From: Chlamydiales bacterium | GTDB lineage: Bacteria > Chlamydiota > Chlamydiia > Chlamydiales > JAAKFR01 | Assembly: GCA_020831465.1 (NCBI GenBank) | Contig: JAFIGI010000065.1 | Span: 1 to 63,158 of the forward strand | DNA length: 63,158 bases | Direction of reading: 5' to 3' | In this document: positions 26,118 through 35,020 of the stretch, piece by piece | How the letters are laid out: the number at the start of each line of letters is the position of its first letter | Position numbering within the stretch: position 1 is the stretch's first letter | Made by a program: the position numbers and the translations under genes | The notes under the pieces: generated by a model | Told to the model about the DNA's origin: nothing | Database searches by the model: none | Seen by the model: only the letters and a program-made list of their open reading frames with translations

Positions 26118-27221
26118 TTAATTAACAAGTGCGCGTAAGCGGGTGACGAGGTCGACCACGACCTCAATAGCGTTTTCAATCTCGTCTTGTGTCGTAAATC
26201 TGCTGAGGGAGAAGCGGATTGAACTGCGGGCCAACAAAGGGTCGACCCCCATGTTGAGGAGGACACGCGAGGGTTCCACAGCGCCTGAGGAGCAGGCAGA
26301 TCCGTGGCTGACTGCGATGCCGGCTAAGTCGAGCTGCATGAGGAGAGTCTCCCCATCGACTCCGGGGAATGCGATGTTGGATGTATTGCAGAGGCGTGGT
26401 TGATCGACGCCGTGAATGACGATATCCAGATGCGCTGCCAATCCCTGTTCGAGAGAATCGCGAAGGGTAGCCATCTCTTCATCCGATTTGGGCAAAAGAG
26501 TTAATGCTTTCGCAAAACCGACAATCCCAGCCACATTTTCCGTCCCGCCACGCATCCTGTGCTGCTGTGGTCCGCCGACAATCAAGGGATGAGGCTTGAA
26601 AGATTTGCGGATGAGAGCGACGCCTACACCTGTTGGGGCATGAATCTTGTGACCGCTAAAAGAGGCGGCCGAAATTCCTTGGGGAAGCCTCCACTCCCCT
26701 TTCCCCAGACGCGCTACGCCATCGACAATAAGTGCAATTCCCCTTTTTTCCGCAAAAGCGGCAATCGGCTCAAGATCAGTCATTACTCCGGTTTCGTTGT
26801 TTGCCGCAGTCAGGACGATCGCTGCCGTATCAGGACGCACGGCTTCTCCGACCTGTCTGGGATGAATTGCCCCCATTCGCGGTTCGGGATCGAGGTAGTC
26901 GACTTCGCATCCCGTAAATTTCAACGCTTCCATCACCGCAATGTGCTCCAAAGAAGACGAGATGATATGGCTGCCCCGCGGAATGCTGCAGATCAACATA
27001 TTCAAAGCCTCCGTCGCGCCGGAAGTGAAGAGAATCTCGGATGTCCGAACCCCGAAAAAGGCGGCTGTATCTTTGGTTGCTTTGGCTAAAAGAGCTTGCC
27101 CCGCCTGCCCGTAACGATGGATGCTCGAGGGATTTCCGATTTTACCCCTTAAAACAGCTTCCACGGCAGCTAAAACTGCGGGATCGAGAAAGGTTGTGGC
27201 GTTATTATCGAGATAAATCAT
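26118..27221 (-). CDS. nifS: Cysteine desulfurase (NifS/IscS family)
   Basis: 367 residues from the ATG at 27221 (MIYLDNNATTFLDPAV); a TTG 12 bases upstream is less likely. PLP-lysine lies in SFSGHKIHAPTG and the catalytic cysteine in GSACSSGAVEPS, with the RFSLSRF end motif, so sulphur transfer from cysteine is expected. It supplies sulphur for Fe-S clusters and thio-modified tRNA. Position equals CT258. Overlaps the PP2C gene by 17 bases. Confidence 0.93.
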   Translation of the reverse strand: MIYLDNNATTFLDPAVLAAVEAVLRGKIGNPSSIHRYGQAGQALLAKATKDTAAFFGVRTSEILFTSGATEALNMLICSIPRGSHIISSSLEHIAVMEALKFTGCEVDYLDPEPRMGAIHPRQVGEAVRPDTAAIVLTAANNETGVMTDLEPIAAFAEKRGIALIVDGVARLGKGEWRLPQGISAASFSGHKIHAPTGVGVALIRKSFKPHPLIVGGPQQHRMRGGTENVAGIVGFAKALTLLPKSDEEMATLRDSLEQGLAAHLDIVIHGVDQPRLCNTSNIAFPGVDGETLLMQLDLAGIAVSHGSACSSGAVEPSRVLLNMGVDPLLARSSIRFSLSRFTTQDEIENAIEVVVDLVTRLRALVN

Positions 27222-27966
27222 GGATTTTGACAAGGATCAAGGTGATGTTATCCCCTCCTCCATTCTCGTTAGCTAAATCGACAAGAGCCTGCGCACGCTC
27301 CGCAAGAGTGGTCGTGTTGGATAAAAGAGTTTCGATTTCGGGGTCGCTCACATAATTTGTCAAGCCGTCGGAACAGAGAAGGTAACAGTCCTGTGGATTG
27401 ATCTTTAAATAATTGACGGAAGGCTCGACTGTAGGATGCGTCCCGATCGCGCGTGTTAAAATATGTTTGTAAGCGAAAGTTTCCCCTTCCTCGGCTTTCA
27501 TCGCCCCAAGAGAAACCAACTCGGAAACGAGAGAGTGATCTTCCGTTAGTTGCTCCAATATTCCATCGCGCAAACGGTAAATCCGGCTATCTCCGACATG
27601 CGCAAGGATAGCATGCATTTGATGGATATAGAGGGCGCAAATCGTCGTTCCCATCCCTGAAAGGGAAGGCTCTTGCTCCCCCTTTTGATAGATTGAAGTA
27701 TTGACCTTAGCTAGGGCGTCGCGGAAAAAAGAGACCGCTTCGTCGGGGGATGTCTGTTTTGTTGGATGCCACTTCTTTACAAGCTCATGTAAATAGGAAA
27801 CCGACTCGCTAGCCGCAACTTCCCCTGCCGCATGTCCGCCCATACCGTCCGCCAGGAGAAAAAGTCCGCGCTCAGGATAGGCCGCCCATACATCTTCATT
27901 GTGATCCCGAATCAGCCCGATATCGCTGATTCCGGCAAAGTCTAACAGAGAGGTTGGTTGAATCAC
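27205..27966 (-). CDS. PP2C-type protein phosphatase
   Basis: 253 residues, GTG start. Metal-binding motifs of the PPM/PP2C family are complete: RDHNEDVW (20-27), LLADGMGGHAAGE, HVGDSRIYRL, LLCSDGLTNYV and GGGDNITLI. It removes phosphate from Ser/Thr and would oppose the Pkn-type kinases of chlamydiae. Position equals CT259. No membrane span; cytosolic. Cotranscribed with nifS downstream. Confidence 0.94.
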   Translation of the reverse strand: MIQPTSLLDFAGISDIGLIRDHNEDVWAAYPERGLFLLADGMGGHAAGEVAASESVSYLHELVKKWHPTKQTSPDEAVSFFRDALAKVNTSIYQKGEQEPSLSGMGTTICALYIHQMHAILAHVGDSRIYRLRDGILEQLTEDHSLVSELVSLGAMKAEEGETFAYKHILTRAIGTHPTVEPSVNYLKINPQDCYLLCSDGLTNYVSDPEIETLLSNTTTLAERAQALVDLANENGGGDNITLILVKIHDLSR

Positions 27967-28063
27967 TCGACTACCTTAAAAATCATAAAATTATACACAA
28001 TATATGAGTTCGGTACTAATAAAAACAATTTTTTATGTTTGAGAGAAGAGTTGTAGGCCATCA

Positions 28064-28238
28064 GGCTGTGTTGAAAAACTTAGGATGTTTAGATTTAGTA
28101 AGATTTGGTTTCAATTTTTAAAGCTCAAGCGAAGGAGGTAGACCTGGCGCTCCCTCCGAACTTTCGAGCTTTTGCGTCTTTAAAAAATGAAGGCTAAAGA
28201 TCGCTTAAGATGGGCGTCATAACTTTTTCAATAGAGCC
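28064..28238. mobile_element. MITE-like element
   Basis: A 175-base segment bounded by 19-base inverted ends: GGCTGTGTTGAAAAACTTA at 28064-28082 and, read from the other side, GGCTCTATTGAAAAAGTTA at 28220-28238 (16 of 19 identical). Inside lies a second, imperfect palindrome (TTTTTAAAG...GGAGG at about 28116-28138 against CCTCC...CTTTAAAAAA at 28153-28187). No coding frame is present. The GGCT-xTGTTGAAAAA end is of the kind found on several IS4/IS5-group elements. No clear target duplication is seen. The rest of the 27967-28317 gap is A/T-rich and probably holds the promoters of PP2C and the first porin. Confidence 0.6.
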
Positions 28239-28317
28239 AGTGAGCAGCCTCCGTTTTTATCGTTGAATTTCCTAGAAAAAAAAGCTATATAAAATCCATT
28301 ACAATTCGGTAAAACAA

Positions 28318-29172
28318 ATGAAGAAATGCATCTTTACCATTTTAGCTCTTCTGGCAAGCGGAACAGCTTATGCACTTCCCGTAGGCAATCCGGCTGATGC
28401 CAGCCTGGTGTGCGACGGGTTGTTTGTGGAGGGGCATTGCGGCGATCCTTGCGATCCCTGCTTAACCTGGCTCGACGCATTCAGCGTTCGTGTCGGCTTT
28501 TACGGGGATTACGTCTTCAACAGGCATATGGAAGTCGATGACAATGCGCGCGATTGCGGTGTTGAGCATATGAGGATCAATACGAACGCGGCCTTCTTGG
28601 CGGTTAATTTCTGGGACCGTTTCGATATTTTTTCAATTCTTGGGGTGACAAATATTTTTGTTGAAACGAACGAACGTGCATTCGGACTCGCCGATTCGGG
28701 CCGTTTCAAAATCAAAACCAATTCGAGCTTCTCTTGGAGCCTTGGAGTGCGTGGAACGATCTGGGAGTGTGGCTGCACCACTCTTGGCGCTGAAGCCCAA
28801 TATTTTTATACCAGGCCGGATATTGTCCGATTGACCCAAGAGGATACGCTCAGCATTTATCCAAAAGGATTCAGTGCAAAATACCGCGAGTGGCAAATCG
28901 GTATCGGGATCGCCCACCGGATCAACATGCTCGTTCCTTATGCAGCGGTTAAATTAGGACATGCGCAATTCCGTCTGGATGATACTTTGGTAAGCGGATT
29001 TTTTAACGACGACGACCTGGCAACAGCGATTTTATTTGATCTTGAAAGCAAGAAGCTCTGGGGATACGCCATCGGGGTTTCATTTATCGATTGCGATAAG
29101 GCGAGTCTGACCGTGGAAGGGCGGTGGGGCAACGAAAAAGCCCTTTACGTGAATGGACAAATCCGTTTCTAA
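28318..29172 (+). CDS. MOMP-like outer membrane porin 1
   Basis: 284 residues. Signal peptide 1-19 (cleavage after TAYA), then LPVGNPADASLVCDGLF and DPCDPCLTWLDAFSVRVGFYGDYVFNRHME, which closely parallel the mature start of the chlamydial major outer membrane protein. Alternating beta-strand patterns follow and the protein ends ALYVNGQIRF with a C-terminal Phe, the signal for the BAM machinery. Cysteine pairs (CGDPCDPC, CGC) could form disulphides with the cysteine-rich outer membrane complex. At 284 residues it is shorter than Chlamydia MOMP (about 390), so fewer or shorter loops. First of three tandem paralogues. Confidence 0.88.
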   Translation: MKKCIFTILALLASGTAYALPVGNPADASLVCDGLFVEGHCGDPCDPCLTWLDAFSVRVGFYGDYVFNRHMEVDDNARDCGVEHMRINTNAAFLAVNFWDRFDIFSILGVTNIFVETNERAFGLADSGRFKIKTNSSFSWSLGVRGTIWECGCTTLGAEAQYFYTRPDIVRLTQEDTLSIYPKGFSAKYREWQIGIGIAHRINMLVPYAAVKLGHAQFRLDDTLVSGFFNDDDLATAILFDLESKKLWGYAIGVSFIDCDKASLTVEGRWGNEKALYVNGQIRF

Positions 29173-29187
29173 CCTTGAGGCACTGAC

Positions 29188-30009
29188 ATGAGAAAATGCG
29201 TCTTCACTCTCTTGACAATTCTTACAGGCGGTGCGGCCTACGCCCTTCCTGTAGGAAACCCTGCTGAGGCAAGCCTGCTTTGCAACGGCTTATTTTGGGA
29301 GAAGTACCGCTGCACCCCCTCTTATTCATGGTATGATGCTTTCAGCTTCCGGATCGGTTTTTACGGAGATTATGTCTTTAATAAGCATTTAGAACGGGAC
29401 AACGGAGTAGCGGGCGCTATAGAAAAAACCGAACTCTCTACAAATGCCGCCTATCTCGCGGTGAACTTCAAAAACCGCTTTGATCTCTTCGGAACTCTAG
29501 GAACTACACGACTCTTCTTAGAGACAGGAAGTATCACTACCAGCGGACGTCTCGAATTCGAAACGGAAAGCGATCTTTCCTGGAGCATAGGCATCCGCGG
29601 CACGCTTTGGAAGTGTGGATGCACTTATCTCGGAGCTGAAGCGCAATATTTTTATACTAAGCCCCATATTACCCGTTTGACTGAAGACGCAACGGCTAGC
29701 AGTTATCCGGCCAGAAACGTGAATCTAAAATACGAAGAGTGGCAGATCGGTTTAGGGCTAGCTCATCGCATCTACAACCTTGTCCCTTATATAGCTGTAA
29801 GATGGGGACCCACTCGTACAGATTCCGCTGATACAATGCTCCTCTTAACGAATGGGAATACTACGACCCTTCCGAGCACAAAAAGTAAAAACAACTGGGG
29901 ATATGCCGTGGGGGGTACGCTGATCGGCTTTGAAAAAGCGGCTCTTACTCTCGAAGGACGTTTCGGCGGCGAAACGGCACTCTATACGAACGGACAGATA
30001 CGATTCTAG
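29188..30009 (+). CDS. MOMP-like outer membrane porin 2
   Basis: 273 residues, 15 bases after porin 1. Signal peptide to TGGAAYA, mature start LPVGNPAEASLLCNGLF, then SWYDAFSFRIGFYGDYVFNKHLE, IRGTLWKCGCTYLGAEAQYFYTKPHITRL and the end ALYTNGQIRF. It shares the framework with its neighbours but differs in the loops and lacks the DPCDPC motif (here RCTPSYSW). Paralogous porin; the three are likely one transcript, with loop differences suggesting either antigenic or permeability divergence. Confidence 0.87.
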   Translation: MRKCVFTLLTILTGGAAYALPVGNPAEASLLCNGLFWEKYRCTPSYSWYDAFSFRIGFYGDYVFNKHLERDNGVAGAIEKTELSTNAAYLAVNFKNRFDLFGTLGTTRLFLETGSITTSGRLEFETESDLSWSIGIRGTLWKCGCTYLGAEAQYFYTKPHITRLTEDATASSYPARNVNLKYEEWQIGLGLAHRIYNLVPYIAVRWGPTRTDSADTMLLLTNGNTTTLPSTKSKNNWGYAVGGTLIGFEKAALTLEGRFGGETALYTNGQIRF

Positions 30010-30021
30010 AGGTAGATACAG

Positions 30022-30864
30022 ATGAAAAGACTTGCTTGCCTAATGCTCATGATTCTCTCTTGCGAAGCCCAATACGCACTACCAATCGGAAATCCATCTG
30101 AAGCAAGTTTGCTTTGCGATGGGATCTTTTTTGAGGGACCATGCTATGACCTATGCCAAAAAGGGGTGAATTGGTGCGATGCCTATAGCATACGCTTTGG
30201 CTACTACGGCGACTTCGTTTTCAATCGTCATCTCGAAGTCGATGAACCGCACCAATCCGATAAAATCGAATATACCGAGATCTACACGAATGCAGGCTAT
30301 CTCGCCCTCAACTTTTGGGACCGTTTCGATCTTTTCTCAACAATAGGCGTTACGAACTTCTACATTCGATCGAATGCCTTTACTTTTGTTGGTCCTAACG
30401 GCGAGCGTTTCAAACTAGAGTCGAAAACCGACTTTTCCTGGAGCATCGGCGCCCGTGCGACACTTTTTGAATGTGGATGCACCTCCATAGGCGCCGAAGG
30501 GCAAGTCTTTTTCACCAAGCCGCATATCACGCGAGTAACAGTTGCCGAAGCTGATTCAATTTACCCAGACAACAACATCCGTTTTAAATACTGCGAATGG
30601 CAATTCGGTTTTGGAATCTCTCATCGCATCTGGAACTTTGTCCCGTATGCGGGTACGAAATTTTCAGGGGTGAAAGTCGATTTCGGCGATGCGCGGTTTA
30701 ATTTTGCCAACCTCGAGATTTTCCTTCCCGACTTGGATAACCGCTTTTTTTGGGGTTATGTGATCGGCCTTTCATTTGTCGACCAAGAAAGGGCTGCTTT
30801 GACCCTTGAAGGACGTTTTCGTGACGAAAAAGCGATCTACGTTAACGGCCAAATCCGCTTTTAA
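30022..30864 (+). CDS. MOMP-like outer membrane porin 3
   Basis: 280 residues, 12 bases after porin 2 with GAGGTAG upstream as SD. Signal peptide to AQYA, mature start LPIGNPSEASLLCDGIFFEGPCYDLC, then WCDAYSIRFGYYGDFVFNRHLEVDEPHQ, FECGCTSIGAEGQVFFTKPHITRV and end AIYVNGQIRF. Its WCDAYSIRFGYYGDFVF block is the most like Chlamydia MOMP of the three. Its last 4 bases overlap the convergent CPBP gene. Confidence 0.88.
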   Translation: MKRLACLMLMILSCEAQYALPIGNPSEASLLCDGIFFEGPCYDLCQKGVNWCDAYSIRFGYYGDFVFNRHLEVDEPHQSDKIEYTEIYTNAGYLALNFWDRFDLFSTIGVTNFYIRSNAFTFVGPNGERFKLESKTDFSWSIGARATLFECGCTSIGAEGQVFFTKPHITRVTVAEADSIYPDNNIRFKYCEWQFGFGISHRIWNFVPYAGTKFSGVKVDFGDARFNFANLEIFLPDLDNRFFWGYVIGLSFVDQERAALTLEGRFRDEKAIYVNGQIRF

Positions 30865-31727
30865 TCTGAAAGAACAATAAGCAAGACTGTGAAGCCGTTA
30901 AAAACCGAATGGAGTGCTATTGGAGCCCAAAGCGTCCGCTCCCTTTCGTAGATAAACCCTAGGAAAATCGAGAGAACGAAGAGAGAGGCGATCAGCTGAA
31001 AATTTCCCGTGCCTTGACCGGGAGAAAAGTGAACAAGGGCGAAAATAGAAGCCGTGATAAAAAGGCTGGAAATACGCCCCATATAGCGTTTTAACATAGA
31101 TTGCAAAAAACCACGAAAAAGCAGCTCCTCCATGAACGGAACTAGGACCACGACGAGGAAAACCATCAAACCGAACATAAGCGGCCGGCCCATGGTCATT
31201 TTCAACTGCTCGACCGCTACTTGTTCGACCTTCGCCTCGCCCCAGATCAATAAAGCGATCAAACTCGTGAATGTTCCCATCCAAAAAACAAAGGGATAGC
31301 TCACAACGAAGCTCACAATTCCCATCAATATCGACTTAAAAGTGCGAGGCGCTGTCGGCTTTTCTTCACCCCAAAAAATGTAAGAACGTGCTTCCGCTCG
31401 TATAAGAAAGCAGTAACCTGTAAGGCAGAAAAAGACGATGAATAGGGAGGCTATTTGCGCCCACCCTAACCATTCCTGCCGTGAGATAGCCGCATCTTGA
31501 GAGAAAAAATGGAAGAGGAGGGCATTTGTGAGAGGAAGGATTAGAAACCCAAGTGAAAGATAGGTAAAAAAAATACCGAAGGTTTGCCGGACTGTGACAG
31601 GTGGTTTCTTGCCTAAAGGCTGTAGGGCGAAATACCCCGCACGGAGGGCTATAAAAAAGACAATAAGAACAAGCAACGAGGCTAACAAAAGACTCCCCGT
31701 TGCTTGCCGGAGATCGACAACTTCCAT
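30861..31727 (-). CDS. CPBP-family intramembrane metalloprotease
   Basis: 288 residues with about seven to eight membrane spans. The Abi/CPBP motifs are visible: FMEELLFRGFLQ (EExxxR), ALVHFSPGQ (FxxxH-like) and ALHSVFNG (HxxxN). These proteins form the CAAX protease/bacteriocin-processing superfamily and cleave within the membrane; in bacteria the substrates are mostly unknown. It is 1 base from the stop-start boundary with the upstream lipoprotein gene, so both are likely cotranscribed. Confidence 0.88.
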   Translation of the reverse strand: MEVVDLRQATGSLLLASLLVLIVFFIALRAGYFALQPLGKKPPVTVRQTFGIFFTYLSLGFLILPLTNALLFHFFSQDAAISRQEWLGWAQIASLFIVFFCLTGYCFLIRAEARSYIFWGEEKPTAPRTFKSILMGIVSFVVSYPFVFWMGTFTSLIALLIWGEAKVEQVAVEQLKMTMGRPLMFGLMVFLVVVLVPFMEELLFRGFLQSMLKRYMGRISSLFITASIFALVHFSPGQGTGNFQLIASLFVLSIFLGFIYERERTLWAPIALHSVFNGFTVLLIVLSD

Positions 31728-31728
31728 G

Positions 31729-32367
31729 TTAGCGGGCAGCCTCTATATAGCTTTCCACTCGCCCAACCACCTCGCGAACAATCTTATTATGGACAAGACC
31801 TAAGGGTGTATGTTTAAAAGCCTCAGTCCCCCACGGTGTTTTGCTACAGTCTCCTGCCATCAACACACGTGGAACGAAATGGTTGTGATCGATCACCTCC
31901 TGAAGAATGACTTTTGGCTTGTCATGGCGCAGATCAAGCACCCGAACGCGCATGGCGGTGTTTAACATGCACCCCGTCTCTTCAAATCGCCCTATACAAG
32001 GACTTTCGCTTTGATCGATCAGTTCGGCTACCACGACAAACTCCGCCGCCCCAAGATCATTTACAAGCGATTGGGAGATCATCGAGGGATTAGGAGTATT
32101 AAGCCTTTCCGCTATCTCTCTTGTCCCATGCTCGCGCAGAAGATAGAGCTCAGGAGAGTCGTAAACATGTTTGCGGATTTCTTCAGTAAATTCCTTGGAT
32201 AAATCCCAGGAAAGGTCGACTCCTTGCGAATTGTCGATTACAGGAAGTACAGCGACAATTGCTTTATGCCGGCCCGAACTCTGATAAAGTGTCGTGTCTC
32301 GGCAACGGGGAGCGCAGCTTGCACAAAGCGAGGCAAGCAGGCTGAAATAGACAATGAAGCGTCCCAT
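31729..32367 (-). CDS. Predicted lipoprotein, CsgG/LptE-like size class
   Basis: 212 residues with lipoprotein signal MGRFIVYFSLLASLCASCAP (lipobox LCASC; ATG at 32367, GTG at 32370 also possible, GGAGAA upstream). The mature part has KAIVAVLPVIDNSQGVDLSWDLSKEFTEEIRKHVYDSPELYLLREHG and DLGAAEFVVVAELID, a pattern resembling the CsgG/curli-type or TolB N-terminal fold found in several chlamydial outer-membrane lipoproteins. Not further identified. Ends 1 base before the CPBP gene. Confidence 0.75.
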   Translation of the reverse strand: MGRFIVYFSLLASLCASCAPRCRDTTLYQSSGRHKAIVAVLPVIDNSQGVDLSWDLSKEFTEEIRKHVYDSPELYLLREHGTREIAERLNTPNPSMISQSLVNDLGAAEFVVVAELIDQSESPCIGRFEETGCMLNTAMRVRVLDLRHDKPKVILQEVIDHNHFVPRVLMAGDCSKTPWGTEAFKHTPLGLVHNKIVREVVGRVESYIEAAR

Positions 32368-32442
32368 CACATTTTTTCTCCGGTTGTTGTTGTTCTAGGA
32401 AAGTGTTAGTATAAAAAGGAGATTGATTCATAGCAAGAGAGC

Positions 32443-34344
32443 ATGTCACGTATAGCCGGTATCATTTATCCTAATGCTTTCCAAGTGACTGAAGTGATTG
32501 GGGAGATGCACTCGACCTACTCTACGCGTGTTCCCTTTGAGTACTTTCATTATAAAAACCTGGAATTGGGCGGATGGGATACGATAATCGCAACAAACGA
32601 AGCGCGCAATGTGAGCGCCTTGCTTGAAGGCGACATTTATAATAGAAAAGAATTAACCGAAGAGTTGAAAAATCTCGGCTATAAGTTCGAATCAAAGAGT
32701 GACGCCGAACTCCTTGTGCATGCTTATGACGCATGGGGCGAAGCTTTTCTTCAACGTCTGAACGGTCCTTTTGCTTTGGCCGTTTTTGATGAAAAAAAAG
32801 AGATCCTCCTCCTTGCGCGTGACCGTGTGGGTCAAAAATCTCTTTTTTGGACTGCCCAAGGAGATTACTGGCTCTTCTCGACCGAGATAAAAGGCCTTAT
32901 TTCGACAGGAATTGTGCCTCAAACCCCTTCCAATGAAGCTCTTGCCTCTTATCTTTACTTTGGGTTCATTCCGCAGGACCTTGCTGCTATCCAAGGCGTC
33001 AACAAGCTCCTTCCTTGCCACTTTTTGAAGGTCGATCTTAACCGACAATCGGTAATCGGACAGTACTGGTCATTAAGCAAACTTCTGCAAACAAAAAAAA
33101 CTCTCTCTCGCGAAGAGACATATGAAAAGCTTGGGAAACAAATGGAAGAGGCCGTCCGCATCTCTCTTCCTCTAGAAGGGAAGGTCGGGACTTTTTTAGT
33201 AGGTAATCTCGGGTCGTCAGCGATGGCCTGGTTTTTAAGCCATATTCTCCCCCGAGAGCGAATCCATGCTTTTTCAGCCGTCTTCGACGAGCCCGAGCCT
33301 AAAGATCTCCGCCTTTCAACTGAAATCGCTGAAACTCTCTCCCTTGAGCATATAACAAAACGTATCGAACCCAATGAGGTTCTCGATGAGCTTCCTAAAG
33401 TGATCTGGCATCTTGACGAACCGATCGCCGATCCTTTTGCCATGCAGACGTGGCATTTAGGAAAAATCGCAGCAGAGCGATCCCCTCATGCCTATGCCGA
33501 TTTAGGTTGGGAAGAGATGCTGGGAGGCAGTTCCCGCTATTTTGTCACTGAAGAGAAAAAAAACTATCCAAAGCCTTCTCTTGCATTTCTACTTGCTCGT
33601 CTTCCCGAAAGATTGCGCGACCACTTTCTGCTTCCTCTTTTAAAAACTTTGCGATGCGACTATCTCTACCGCGTATTGCGCAACATCGATATCAATCGCG
33701 AACAGGTCGCCTACTTGATGGAAACAGCTCTTTTTAAAGGAAAATCCAGGAAAAAAGTCTCCCCGATGCTCTATGAAATTTTTGATCCCGAAGTATTCAC
33801 TCAGCGCTTCCATCGCTTAAGCTCCTTGCCCGGTAGTATCGATCCTTCCCTTTATTACGACGCAAAAACTGAGTTGCCCGACCGCCTGCTTGTTCAATTT
33901 GAGAGACTTTTAGATCCCCACCATGTACGTGTGATCAATCCCTTTTTGGATTACCGTCTCGTTGAATTTTTAGCGGAGATCCCGGAGGAAATTAAATTCG
34001 AATCGAAAAGGCCCGGCGCGATTCTCCATCATTTGATGGAACGGCTCTGCCATGCCTGTCCCCCTTTTCCTGAACGCAGAGATTCTTTTATGGATACATG
34101 GCGTAACAACCCGCGATTTCGGGAGGTTTTCAAGCTCTTGCTTAAAGGGCGCTTGGTCGATGAGGGTTTGATATCGGCACGCTGGATACGCCAGCAATTA
34201 GGATATCCTTATCTGATTCCCCTTACCTTCAAGCGCTTATGGGCCATATTGGTCTTAGAAATTTGGTTTCGGCTCTACATCGTGGGTCCCCTCGACACTA
34301 CCGACATCTCCCTCACCACCGAAGAGCTCCTTTCTCGAAAGTAA
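32443..34344 (+). CDS. Asparagine synthetase B-like protein, probably inactive
   Basis: 633 residues with the AsnB architecture: glutaminase-like domain (1-215; NRKELTEELKNLGYKFESKSDAELLVHAYDAWGEAFLQRLNGPFALAVFDEK, LLARDRVGQKSLFW) and synthetase-like domain (about 225-600; PFLDYRLVEFLAEIPEEIK). The essential residues are changed: catalytic Cys2 is Ser (MSRIAG for MCGIAG), the ATP loop SGGxDSS reads VGNLGSS (253-259, Asp lost), and GxGADExFGG reads DLGWEEMLGG (353-362). It is therefore unlikely to make asparagine. The frame is long and intact, so it is kept for another role (regulatory, binding, or modified chemistry). Single gene, divergent from the lipoprotein. Confidence 0.85.
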   Translation: MSRIAGIIYPNAFQVTEVIGEMHSTYSTRVPFEYFHYKNLELGGWDTIIATNEARNVSALLEGDIYNRKELTEELKNLGYKFESKSDAELLVHAYDAWGEAFLQRLNGPFALAVFDEKKEILLLARDRVGQKSLFWTAQGDYWLFSTEIKGLISTGIVPQTPSNEALASYLYFGFIPQDLAAIQGVNKLLPCHFLKVDLNRQSVIGQYWSLSKLLQTKKTLSREETYEKLGKQMEEAVRISLPLEGKVGTFLVGNLGSSAMAWFLSHILPRERIHAFSAVFDEPEPKDLRLSTEIAETLSLEHITKRIEPNEVLDELPKVIWHLDEPIADPFAMQTWHLGKIAAERSPHAYADLGWEEMLGGSSRYFVTEEKKNYPKPSLAFLLARLPERLRDHFLLPLLKTLRCDYLYRVLRNIDINREQVAYLMETALFKGKSRKKVSPMLYEIFDPEVFTQRFHRLSSLPGSIDPSLYYDAKTELPDRLLVQFERLLDPHHVRVINPFLDYRLVEFLAEIPEEIKFESKRPGAILHHLMERLCHACPPFPERRDSFMDTWRNNPRFREVFKLLLKGRLVDEGLISARWIRQQLGYPYLIPLTFKRLWAILVLEIWFRLYIVGPLDTTDISLTTEELLSRK

Positions 34345-34378
34345 TATCAATAATCAATCTGTTTCTTTGAATGATTTC

Positions 34379-34969
34379 TTATGGTTCGTTGGGTTTTGAC
34401 TTTTTGGTAAGCACCCGCCTGATTTTCTCAATATTTTCTTCAAGGGAGTGAGCATGACTATCAATCTCAAGGTCGTAGTCAACGTTTTCGTGCACCTTAT
34501 AGTATTGGGCGCGTGCTGAGCCAACGCATCGGTCACCCCGCATGCGTTCTCTCTTTTCAAGAATCTCCAGAGGAGTGACAACACCGAAATAGAGCACATT
34601 GTAATCTCTTAAAACCTGCTTCCATTCTCCAACCTCAACGGCGCCAAAGGCCACGTCATCAATAATAAGATTATAATGTAGTGAAGCAAGAAGTAAGGCA
34701 ATGTCTTTGAGGGTTTGCACAATGCGTTTTGCGAAAGATCCTGCTTTCACATGAAAAATACGATGTCCATCTGGGCCAGTATCCGCTTCCCAGGAAAATC
34801 CGAGGGGTGCGGGTCCACCTTCCCAATTGTTGATCTTGGCGGGCATAAAACCAATAATTTTATCGATTCCAATATCAAGAAAGGGCTCTTCAAACGAATC
34901 TTGCAGAGCTTTGGCTAAGGTGGTTTTGCCTGAACTTGATGGACCGTTTAAATAGATGATCGTTGCCAT
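34379..34969 (-). CDS. Chloramphenicol phosphotransferase-like kinase
   Basis: 196 residues. P-loop NGPSSSGKTTLAKALQ at 8-23, then PFLDIGIDKIIGFMP, the pattern of the CPT family (small ATP-dependent kinases; the type member phosphorylates chloramphenicol in Streptomyces). ADTGPDGHRIFHVKAG and VVTPLEILEKRERMRGDR also fit. Relatives are widespread and mostly have unknown substrates, so drug resistance should not be assumed. ATG at 34969. Convergent with the AsnB-like gene (34-base gap). Confidence 0.8.
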   Translation of the reverse strand: MATIIYLNGPSSSGKTTLAKALQDSFEEPFLDIGIDKIIGFMPAKINNWEGGPAPLGFSWEADTGPDGHRIFHVKAGSFAKRIVQTLKDIALLLASLHYNLIIDDVAFGAVEVGEWKQVLRDYNVLYFGVVTPLEILEKRERMRGDRCVGSARAQYYKVHENVDYDLEIDSHAHSLEENIEKIRRVLTKKSKPNEP

Positions 34970-35002
34970 GGAGAGCTAGTATGAGAGGCTTTCGCTACCC
35001 AA

Positions 35003-35020
35003 GCGAAAAAAAGCCGGAGA
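35003..35020 (-). terminator. Terminator of the SRP RNA
   Basis: On the minus strand the closing helix base CTCCGGC is followed by seven Ts (A-run 35006-35012 on +). The terminal stem of the RNA itself serves as the terminator hairpin. Confidence 0.65.

Noticed and set aside
34379-34969. Chloramphenicol resistance gene
   Set aside because: Only the family fold is supported; most relatives have unknown substrates.
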